Source: Aliidiomarina quisquiliarum
GTDB taxonomy: Bacteria > Pseudomonadota > Gammaproteobacteria > Enterobacterales > Alteromonadaceae
Assembly (NCBI RefSeq): GCF_023922585.1
Contig: NZ_JAMFTN010000014.1
Coordinates: 68,232-132,231 of the forward strand
DNA length: 64,000 bases
Direction of reading: 5' to 3'
Under the pieces are notes generated by a model. That model saw only the letters and a list, made by a program, of their open reading frames with translations. It searched no databases and had not been told where the DNA came from. This document shows, piece after piece, positions 57,465 to 64,000 of this stretch. The translations under genes and the position numbers were made by a program. Each line of letters begins with the position of its first letter. Positions within the stretch are counted from its first letter, which is position 1.

Positions 57465-58334
57465 ATGTCATCTTCGCATTCAACACTTTCTCAGTTTACC
57501 AGTACCGACAGTTACATTGTTTCGAACGAACTGGCACTTGCCGTTAACGCAACCATTACGCTGGAAAAACCATTATTGCTAAAAGGCGAGCCAGGCACTG
57601 GTAAAACCCGTTTGGCTGAAGAGCTTGCCGCTAGCTTAAACACCAATTTATTACGTTGGCACATTAAGTCGACCACCAAAGCGCAGCAAGGCCTATACGA
57701 GTACGATGCGGTGTCGCGGTTGCGCGACAGCCAGCTAGGTAGCGACAAAGTGCACGACATTAGTAACTACATAAAACCGGGTAAGCTGTGGCAAGCATTT
57801 ACTGCCGAGCAGCGCCCAGTACTACTTATTGATGAAATTGATAAAGCCGATATCGAATTTCCGAATGACTTACTGCACGAGTTAGATCAAATGGAATTTC
57901 ACGTATACGAAACCGGCGAGCATGTGCGTGCAGCCCAGCGGCCCATTGTTATCATTACTTCTAATAATGAAAAAGAATTGCCCGACGCGTTTTTACGTCG
58001 TTGCTTTTTCCATTACATTCGCTTCCCCGACGCAGAAATACTTGCTGCTATTGTGCAAGTACACTTTCCAAATATTCAGCCGCGCCTATTGGCTCAAGCC
58101 TTGGAAGTATTCTTTGAACTACGAGAAGCGCCGGGCTTAAAGAAAAAGCCATCCACATCGGAATTGCTCGACTGGCTGAAGTTGTTATTAGCAGAAGACA
58201 TGCAGCCAGAGCAGCTGCAGCAAGCGCACCAAAAAGGCGGATTAATGCCTATGTTTGGTGCTTTGCTGAAGAATGAGCAAGATGTAGAGCTGGTTGAAAA
58301 GCTTGCCTTTATGGCGCGACGTCAGGGCCGCTAA
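57465..58334 (+). CDS. MoxR family AAA+ ATPase
   Basis: 289 residues. Walker A LLKGEPGTGKTRLAEEL near residue 36, Walker B VLLIDEIDKADIEFPNDLL near 118, sensor region ITSNNEKELPDAFLRRCFF near 165. MoxR proteins work with a vWA partner, encoded immediately downstream with no gap, to mature or unfold protein complexes. RBS GGAGG is 7 bases upstream, inside a hairpin. The client is unknown. Confidence 0.92.
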   Translation: MSSSHSTLSQFTSTDSYIVSNELALAVNATITLEKPLLLKGEPGTGKTRLAEELAASLNTNLLRWHIKSTTKAQQGLYEYDAVSRLRDSQLGSDKVHDISNYIKPGKLWQAFTAEQRPVLLIDEIDKADIEFPNDLLHELDQMEFHVYETGEHVRAAQRPIVIITSNNEKELPDAFLRRCFFHYIRFPDAEILAAIVQVHFPNIQPRLLAQALEVFFELREAPGLKKKPSTSELLDWLKLLLAEDMQPEQLQQAHQKGGLMPMFGALLKNEQDVELVEKLAFMARRQGR

Positions 58335-59504
58335 ATGCTGATTGAATTTTTCTTTTGTGTTCGTCGCTACGGGGTTAAAACTAGCATAACGGAATTACTC
58401 GACTTGCTAGCAGCGCTTGAGCGTAATGTTATTTTTGCTGACATAGAAGCATTCTACCAATTGTCACGCACCATATTGGTGAAAGACGAAAGCTATTACG
58501 ACCGTTTTGATCGGGCATTTGCCGACTACTTTGAAGGCGTTGCAGAAGTTGACATTGCCAGCGCCATTCCAGAAGACTGGTTAGCGCGTGGCCTGCAACG
58601 AGAACTAACCGCTGAAGACAAAGCTAAATTGCAAAGCTTAGGCGGCCTCGACGAGCTGATAAAGCAATTTAAAGAGCGGCTAGCCGAGCAACAAGAGCGC
58701 CACGCAGGGGGCAATAAATGGATAGGAACCGGTGGCACTTCGCCATTTGGCACCTATGGTTACCATCCTGAAGGTATTCGTATTGGCCAAGAAGGCAGTA
58801 ATGCACGGCGAGCGGTGAAAGTGTGGGACAAGCGCGAGTTTCGCGACCTCGACACGGACGAAGTGATTAATAACCGCAGTATTCAAGTGGCTTTACGGGC
58901 GTTGCGGCGCTTTGCCCGTACCGGTGCCGCCACTGAACTTGACCTAGACGGAACAATTCAAGCCACATCGCGTAAGGGCGGCCTACTTGATTTGCAATGG
59001 CAGGCTGAGCGCCATAACGCTGTAAAAGTGCTACTGCTATTCGATGTGGGCGGTTCTATGGACGACTACATATACGAGTGTGAAGCCTTATTCGCGGCGG
59101 CCCGCTCTGAGTTTAAACACTTAGAGTTTTATTACTTTCATAACTGTGTGTATGAATCGGTGTGGAAAGAAAATAAGCGCAGGCACCAACAAAGCATTCC
59201 CACCACCGACTTAATTAACCGCTATAGCAGTGACTACAAGCTGATATTTGTTGGCGACGCCACCATGGGGCCCTACGAAATAGCTTACCCAGGCGGCAGT
59301 GTTGAACATTGGAATAAAGAGCCAGGCGCCGTATGGATGAAGCGCTTAACCGACCATTTCACTAAAGTGGCTTGGCTGAACCCACAACCACAAGAGCGTT
59401 GGCACTACTATCATTCTATTAGCATGATGCACGAGTTAGTGCAGCAGCGCATGTTCCCACTTACCATTGCCGGGCTACAAAAGGCGATACAGGCGCTAGC
59501 CTAG
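58335..59504 (+). CDS. vWA domain protein, CoxE-like partner of MoxR
   Basis: 389 residues. The N-terminal half is helical; a C-terminal von Willebrand A domain begins near residue 230. The MIDAS motif reads LLLFDVGGSMDDY, DxGxS in place of DxSxS, as in the CoxE-like group. FYYFHNCVYESVWKEN, LIFVGDATMGPYEIAYPGG and VAWLNPQPQERWHYYHS are highly characteristic of the family. The start ATG follows the moxR stop directly. It ends with no gap against the convergent TlpA gene. Confidence 0.9.
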   Translation: MLIEFFFCVRRYGVKTSITELLDLLAALERNVIFADIEAFYQLSRTILVKDESYYDRFDRAFADYFEGVAEVDIASAIPEDWLARGLQRELTAEDKAKLQSLGGLDELIKQFKERLAEQQERHAGGNKWIGTGGTSPFGTYGYHPEGIRIGQEGSNARRAVKVWDKREFRDLDTDEVINNRSIQVALRALRRFARTGAATELDLDGTIQATSRKGGLLDLQWQAERHNAVKVLLLFDVGGSMDDYIYECEALFAAARSEFKHLEFYYFHNCVYESVWKENKRRHQQSIPTTDLINRYSSDYKLIFVGDATMGPYEIAYPGGSVEHWNKEPGAVWMKRLTDHFTKVAWLNPQPQERWHYYHSISMMHELVQQRMFPLTIAGLQKAIQALA

Positions 59505-60341
59505 TTAGTCGCTGGCCTGGTTAGGTTCTGAAACTGCTGCGGTTATTTTAGCCACTCCTTGGGCTAAACGTGCCGCAGAAAGTTCGCCTACGTGGCTGTC
59601 AACCAGTAAGCCCTTAGCATTAAAAAACAACGTGGTTGGCAACACAAAACTTTCTACAGCATTTGAAAGAGCACTGTTTTGATCAATCAACGCGTGTTTA
59701 AATACTAATTCATGGTCGTTGAAAAAAGCTAAAATAGCCGCCGCACTGTCGCCCTGATTCACCGGCACAATAGCTACATCGGGCCAGCGCTGCTCGGCCT
59801 CCATCAACAATGGCATTTCACGCACACAAGGGGGGCACCATGTTGCCCACAGGTTAATAATAACGCCTTGGCCTTGATAAGCTTGAGCAAGTTTTACCGG
59901 CTGTTGAGCCATGCTTTGCAATGTTAGTTCTGGAATGTATGGTTTATTGCCCCGTTGTAAGTCATGGGCAAACTGTAACCCTACAAACACTAGCAACCCC
60001 GCCAAGCTAGCAATAAGTAAGGGTTTAGCCGTATTGCGCCGCCGATACATTTCCCAGCCCAGCATTAGGGTACCCACCGCAACACCACTCCAAAAGTCGA
60101 AGCCACCATCGCGCACGTTGAAAATTTGCCAAGGGGTAGGAAAGTACAGGTCGTAATAACGCAGCACAAAGCTTATGCGGGCGGCTATTAAGGTAACGGC
60201 TAATACCCGAAATACGGCGTCGCCAATAGAAACCTTTTGTTTACGCCCTAACCAAGCCGCTAAGCCAAGGGCAAGTGCACAAGCAATAAAAAAAATAATG
60301 TGTGAAACAGCAAAGCCAAAAGGCCCCAAACTGATCGACAT
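59505..60341 (-). CDS. Lgt-like membrane domain fused to TlpA thioredoxin
   Basis: 278 residues. Residues 1-125 contain about four membrane segments and look like prolipoprotein diacylglyceryl transferase: AARISFVLRYYDLYFPTPWQ then IFNVRDGGFDFWSGVAVG. The Lgt catalytic region (FHGG) is replaced by FWSG and the later Lgt half is missing, so it is not an active Lgt. Residues 135-270 form a TlpA/ResA-type thioredoxin with WATWCPPCVREMP (Cys169, Cys172) and cis-Pro in VLPTTLFF. Most likely a periplasmic thiol reductase anchored by a borrowed membrane domain. Confidence 0.85.
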   Translation of the reverse strand: MSISLGPFGFAVSHIIFFIACALALGLAAWLGRKQKVSIGDAVFRVLAVTLIAARISFVLRYYDLYFPTPWQIFNVRDGGFDFWSGVAVGTLMLGWEMYRRRNTAKPLLIASLAGLLVFVGLQFAHDLQRGNKPYIPELTLQSMAQQPVKLAQAYQGQGVIINLWATWCPPCVREMPLLMEAEQRWPDVAIVPVNQGDSAAAILAFFNDHELVFKHALIDQNSALSNAVESFVLPTTLFFNAKGLLVDSHVGELSAARLAQGVAKITAAVSEPNQASD

Positions 60342-60414
60342 AATAAAGCGTTCCTAATGGTTAGAGTTAGAAGGTCAACTTTAGCATTATCTAACATGGG
60401 TTACAGGACAGGGT

Positions 60415-61332
60415 TTAATTAACTGTGTCGGCAGCATTGCAAATGGTGTTTTTTCCACTGCGTTTAGCCGCATACATGGCTTCATCGGCCGCATGAATTA
60501 AGTCGCGGTAACTGGCTAGTTCTTGTTGGGCACTATGGGCCCAGCCAATAGACATACTAGTAGGAATGTTTTCGGCAACTAAGGTTTCAGTTACCAATTG
60601 GTGCAGCCGATGCAACATGTTTTCAGCGTCGTGTTGGGTTACGTTGCGAATAATAAGGGCAAATTCGTCGCCACCTAACCGCGCTAAGGTGTCATTACCA
60701 CGGCTGGCTTGCTGCATTATTGCGGCAATACGCTGGAGCAATTGGTCGCCAACTTGGTGGCCGTTGGTGTCATTAATGGCTTTAAAATTATCGAGGTCAA
60801 TGTAAGCAAGGGCAAAAGGGCTAGCGTCTGTGGCATGCTGATTAACACACTGATTAAGAATTTTATGAAACAAGCGTCTATTGGCTAAGCCAGTTAATTC
60901 GTCGGTTAAGGCGCGGTTCCGCTCGGTTTCAAGTTCAAGGCGAATACGTTGTTCGGTGCGTTGGCGCTCGCTACTGTCGCGAATAATGGCAACAGCGTAT
61001 TGCTGATCTTCAATAGTTAAAGGGCTAATGGTTATATCCACATGAAAGTGGCGGCCATCTTTACGCAAGCCAAGAAACTGTAAAGGCAGGCCTTCACCCA
61101 TAGGGCGCGACTTAGGTTTATCGAAAAAATTACGGGTGTGGCGTTGATGAGCGTCGCGCAAAGAACTAGGGATTAATATATCAAGAGACTGCCCCACCAA
61201 TTCGGCTGGAGTATAAGCAAACATTTCCGCTGCGTAAGAGTTAACCAACTTTATTTGGCCTTGCTTGGTCACTACAATGGCACCGTCGGGAATGGTGTTG
61301 AGAAAATCGCCATAATGGCGGAATAAGTCCAT
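60415..61332 (-). CDS. PAS-GGDEF diguanylate cyclase
   Basis: 305 residues, no membrane segment. PAS domain at about 10-120 (FLNTIPDGAIVVTKQGQIKL, LGLRKDGRHFHVDITISPL). GGDEF domain from 142, with intact ARLGGDEFAL (Gly220-Phe224) and the inhibitory I-site Arg211-Gly-Asn-Asp214 five residues ahead, so an active, feedback-inhibited cyclase is expected. PAS His62 aligns with the FixL haem His but the FixL distal Arg is not kept. An FNR-type site lies about 80 bases upstream of its ATG. Confidence 0.92.
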   Translation of the reverse strand: MDLFRHYGDFLNTIPDGAIVVTKQGQIKLVNSYAAEMFAYTPAELVGQSLDILIPSSLRDAHQRHTRNFFDKPKSRPMGEGLPLQFLGLRKDGRHFHVDITISPLTIEDQQYAVAIIRDSSERQRTEQRIRLELETERNRALTDELTGLANRRLFHKILNQCVNQHATDASPFALAYIDLDNFKAINDTNGHQVGDQLLQRIAAIMQQASRGNDTLARLGGDEFALIIRNVTQHDAENMLHRLHQLVTETLVAENIPTSMSIGWAHSAQQELASYRDLIHAADEAMYAAKRSGKNTICNAADTVN

Positions 61333-61381
61333 TTGCTAGTCTCTATTATTTTTGGCAGCGACATTACTAGAATGGCGCGCA

Positions 61382-61387
61382 ATTGTC
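61382..61387 (-). promoter_or_regulatory. candidate -10 of the diguanylate cyclase gene
   Basis: GACAAT on the minus strand. Its expected start near 61375 puts the FNR-type palindrome centre at roughly -40, the spacing of class II FNR activation. Weak as a stand-alone -10 box. Confidence 0.35.
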
Positions 61388-61407
61388 TTGCAGTCGCTTA
61401 GCTAGAG

Positions 61408-61421
61408 TTGATTTAAATCAA
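61408..61421. promoter_or_regulatory. perfect FNR/CRP-family site TTGATTTAAATCAA
   Basis: Exact match to the FNR consensus TTGAT-N4-ATCAA, a 14-base palindrome in the divergent gap between the two c-di-GMP genes. It is nearer the cyclase gene (76-89 bases from its start) than the phosphodiesterase gene (about 245 bases). Confidence 0.7.
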
Positions 61422-61664
61422 ACTACACCATAAGGGCTACTTCTTTGGGGTTGCAACTGCCTAAGCTGTGTTAATATTCTAACTACTAATAAAGGCTGCG
61501 GTATTATTGCCTAATGAGTGGCGCTTTGCACTTCAAACGTTCTTAAATTTTTAAGTAGCATAGCAAGTAACGCAAATTGATAACAATGCTTGGTCACACG
61601 TAGTTATTAGCTGTTTTGCTAGAGGCGATAAGCATAAAGCGGCGTGAATGGGTAAGGGCGCAAC
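61422..61664. other. remainder of the divergent c-di-GMP gap
   Basis: Apart from the FNR-type site and the candidate -10 box, the 332-base gap 61333-61664 shows no gene, tRNA or terminator that I can support. AAGGGCGC before 61665 provides a moderate RBS for the downstream gene. Any promoter for that gene is not obvious by eye. Confidence 0.5.
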
Positions 61665-63725
61665 ATGAACAAAATAAATATACGCTTTCCGCAGTTGGCT
61701 ACTACCATGGAACGTTTGGCTAATGTTGGCCGCTGGGTTATTGATAGAAAAGAAAATGATTTTTTTTGGTCGGAACAAACCTATGTGATTTTTGGCGTTG
61801 AAGTGGGTACGCCGTTAACTTTAGACGACGCAATCAACTTTTATCACCCAGAACATCAAGAGCTCATTCGAGATCTTATTAAAACCTGTAGCGAGCAAGG
61901 CACGGCATTCTCTCAGGAGGTTATGGTGTACACCGAGAGCGGTGAACTACGGTGGTTGGCAGTAATGGGCGAAGCCCAATTCGAAAACGGCCAGGTGCGT
62001 TATGTTTATGGTGCGGCTCAGGACATTACCGCCAAACGCGATCGTCTTACAGAATTGACCTCGCAACGCGAAGCGCTGAACACCACGCTGAATAGCCTGC
62101 TCGACGGGGTTATTATTATTAATGAATACGGCATTATAAGACAACTGAGTGAGCCAGCAGAAAAAATGTTTGGCTATACTGCAGCAGAGCTTATAGGGCG
62201 TAACATCAAGATGTTAATGCCCGAGCCTTATGCTGCGAATCATGACCAGTATTTAAAAAACTATCGCGACACCCGCGTTGCTAAAATTATTGGCATTGGC
62301 CGTGAAGTGGAAGCGCTGCATAAAAATGGTAGGGTTTTCCCCATCGACCTAGCGGTCACAGAAGCCATGATTAATGGTGAAATTGAGTATATTGGTACTG
62401 TACGCGACATTTCTAGGCAACGAGCTGCTGCTGAGCGTATTGAAAATCTGTCTTTTTTCGATGAACTCACACAATTACCTAACCGCTACAAGTTCATTCA
62501 ATATGTAAATGCACAAAGTAAAGAACAAACCACCTGTGTTATGGCCATTAACCTCGACTATTTTAGCCGCATTAATGCTGTGCATGGGTATGACATAGGC
62601 GACCAAATATTAGTTGAAATTGCCAAGCGGCTGAAAAAACATCTTGGACCTAATCGTATACTCGCTAAAGACATTGGCGATCGCTTTTGGTTTGCTATGA
62701 ATGGCAAGGGTACAGAGCTTATCGAGTGCACGAACATTGCAAATTTAATGCTAGATAGCATTCGCCAGGCAATTCCCAAAGGCGACTACAATCACTTTGT
62801 TACCGCCAGCATTGGTATGGCAATACATGGGGCCACCAGTGGCGAATTAATGTCGCATGCTGAAACTGCACTGCATCGAGCAAAAAATATGGGCCGCGAC
62901 CAGGTGGCAATATATAAAGAGCGCATGAGCTCGAACGTGCTGGCCGACTACCAGTTAGAAATGGGCTTGCGCCAAGCTGTTCAGCGCAATGAATTAGAAT
63001 GTTGGTTACAGTCGAAAGTAAATGGCAGTAGCCAAGTGGTAGGCGCCGAGGCACTAATGCGCTGGCGCCGGTTCGACGGTACTTTAGTGTCGCCCGCAAG
63101 TTTTATTCCAATTGCTGAACAGTTAGGGCTTATTGCCTCGTTAGGGCGTTGGATGTTAACGACGGTGGCCAAGTTACTAGCCAAATTAGAACGAAAAGGC
63201 TTGCCCGCCGAGTTTCGTATTGCCGTAAATGTAAGCCCAAAACAGTTCTTACAAGCCGGCTTTGTAGAGCAAGTGCGCACTATATTTTCAACGGCAGGAG
63301 TTAACCTAAATCGCCTTACTCTAGAAATAACAGAAAACTTACTACTGCAAAATGAAGTGAAAGTGCGTGAAAAAATGGCGACATTAGCTGCCGATGGGGT
63401 TATATTTTCAATCGATGACTTCGGTACGGGCTATTCAAATTTAAGTCGGCTAAACCGCTTACCTGTATCCGAATTAAAAATAGACCGAGAGTTTATTTTA
63501 GGTATTAATGGCACACAACAAGAGCAAGAGTTATTGAAAACCATAATAAAACTTGCGCAAGGTATGAATATGCAAACAGTAGCCGAAGGCATAGAAACTT
63601 TAGCTCAAGCCGAGTTTGTTTTGCAGCATGGCTGCGACCACTTGCAAGGCTTTTACTTCCACAAACCAGTGGAAATGGTGCAATGGGTGGGCGAATTCTA
63701 TAACGAACGAGGTACAAAAAGCTAA
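61665..63725 (+). CDS. PAS-PAS-GGDEF(degenerate)-EAL c-di-GMP phosphodiesterase
   Basis: 686 residues, soluble. PAS1 about 20-125; PAS2 about 135-250; GGDEF-like 262-420; EAL 430-680. PAS2 is FixL-like: MLMPEPYAANHDQY (His193 aligns with FixL haem His200) and KIIGIGREV (Arg213 aligns with FixL Arg220). The GGDEF motif reads IGDRF (337-341), so no cyclase activity is expected. EAL residues look complete: Glu462 in AEALMRW, Asn522, Glu554, Asp584/Asp585 in SIDDFGTGYS, Lys605, Glu641 and Gln661. Prediction: oxygen-responsive c-di-GMP hydrolase, possibly with GTP as allosteric ligand of the dead GGDEF. Confidence 0.93.
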   Translation: MNKINIRFPQLATTMERLANVGRWVIDRKENDFFWSEQTYVIFGVEVGTPLTLDDAINFYHPEHQELIRDLIKTCSEQGTAFSQEVMVYTESGELRWLAVMGEAQFENGQVRYVYGAAQDITAKRDRLTELTSQREALNTTLNSLLDGVIIINEYGIIRQLSEPAEKMFGYTAAELIGRNIKMLMPEPYAANHDQYLKNYRDTRVAKIIGIGREVEALHKNGRVFPIDLAVTEAMINGEIEYIGTVRDISRQRAAAERIENLSFFDELTQLPNRYKFIQYVNAQSKEQTTCVMAINLDYFSRINAVHGYDIGDQILVEIAKRLKKHLGPNRILAKDIGDRFWFAMNGKGTELIECTNIANLMLDSIRQAIPKGDYNHFVTASIGMAIHGATSGELMSHAETALHRAKNMGRDQVAIYKERMSSNVLADYQLEMGLRQAVQRNELECWLQSKVNGSSQVVGAEALMRWRRFDGTLVSPASFIPIAEQLGLIASLGRWMLTTVAKLLAKLERKGLPAEFRIAVNVSPKQFLQAGFVEQVRTIFSTAGVNLNRLTLEITENLLLQNEVKVREKMATLAADGVIFSIDDFGTGYSNLSRLNRLPVSELKIDREFILGINGTQQEQELLKTIIKLAQGMNMQTVAEGIETLAQAEFVLQHGCDHLQGFYFHKPVEMVQWVGEFYNERGTKS

Positions 63726-63850
63726 GTTATACAGCTTTGTGCAAATGCTTTATAGCGCTCGTTATCGGTGTGCGGTACAGTAGTTAAGTTAAATTAATGA
63801 AATTTCTTTAAAAGGATGTTTTAATTTATAAGTGACTAGTTTAATTATGA

Positions 63851-64000
63851 ATGAGCCAATCGGGAACGATAAGAAAAAACACTATGCATACAGACATAAG
63901 TCCTGAAAAAGTTTTCCGCGAACTCGCAGATACCCTTGCTAATAGTAATAAAACTAATTTTTTTGAAGTGCTTATTGAGCGCCTTGAGTCTATTTTAGAC
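63851..64000 (+). CDS. start of a further gene, cut by window edge
   Basis: Open frame to the edge. The start may be ATG 63851 or ATG 63884 in the same frame; neither has a strong RBS. The visible piece MHTDISPEKVFRELADTLAN followed by FFEVLIERLESILD resembles the first helix of a GAF-type sensor domain, so it may be another signalling protein. Too little sequence to be sure. Confidence 0.5.
   Translation, partial: MSQSGTIRKNTMHTDISPEKVFRELADTLANSNKTNFFEVLIERLESILD

Noticed and set aside
58335-59504. vWA protein as defective because its MIDAS is DxGxS
   Set aside because: This form is usual for the CoxE-like group, and the remaining family blocks are intact.

Overview
The window is a gene-dense stretch of a gammaproteobacterial chromosome. 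Gene order is the strongest clue: map-glnD-dapD beside rpsB-tsf-pyrH-frr-uppS-cdsA-dxr-rseP-bamA-skp-lpxD-fabZ-lpxA-lpxB, then xerD-dsbC-recJ-prfB-lysS, fldA-fur, ybfF-seqA-pgm, hda-yfgD-bepA-perM, bcp-dapA-bamC-purC and yffB-dapE. SeqA, a YfbV homologue and small families such as DUF3549, YqcC, DUF2066, DUF2069, DUF2788, DUF2897 and DUF3392 point to Alteromonadales or a relative. Idiomarinaceae is my guess from moderate GC and gene content; I cannot prove it. No tRNA, rRNA, insertion sequence, prophage, integron or CRISPR array was seen.

Layout. 1-2034: DUF3549 (cut by the window edge), yqcC, truC. 2031-6290 (minus): map, glnD, dapD, covering Met removal, nitrogen signalling and lysine/peptidoglycan precursor. 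6599-20605 (plus): ribosome/elongation genes with an S2 leader and attenuator, then the envelope supercluster (undecaprenyl-PP, CDP-DAG, isoprenoid, RseP, BAM, lipid A). 20673-23835: pirin, a receiver-TPR protein and a small conserved protein. 23900-34507: xerD to lysS with a programmed-frameshift prfB, the 5-oxoprolinase genes pxpABC, and glnS. 34564-35135: an AT-rich small secreted protein with its own promoter and palindrome. 35164-48207: redox, iron and replication control (fldA, fur, seqA, hda) and envelope quality control (bepA). 48335-53926: dapA-bamC-purC and the dapE group, ending in an unusual EIIA-Glc-like protein. 54232-59504: yfbV, xthA, small membrane proteins, a patatin and a MoxR/vWA pair. 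59505-64000: a TlpA protein fused to an Lgt-like membrane domain, then divergent c-di-GMP genes and the start of another gene.

The most interesting part is the right end. A PAS-GGDEF cyclase and a PAS-PAS-degenerate GGDEF-EAL phosphodiesterase are divergently arranged around a perfect FNR-type palindrome. The second PAS of the phosphodiesterase keeps the residues that in FixL bind haem and sense oxygen. Together they suggest an oxygen-controlled c-di-GMP switch. Other items worth following are the EIIA-Glc-like protein with one of two active-site histidines, the Lgt-like/TlpA fusion, the MoxR ribosome binding site buried in a terminator hairpin, and the AT-rich secreted protein. Most of the rest is conserved housekeeping DNA.
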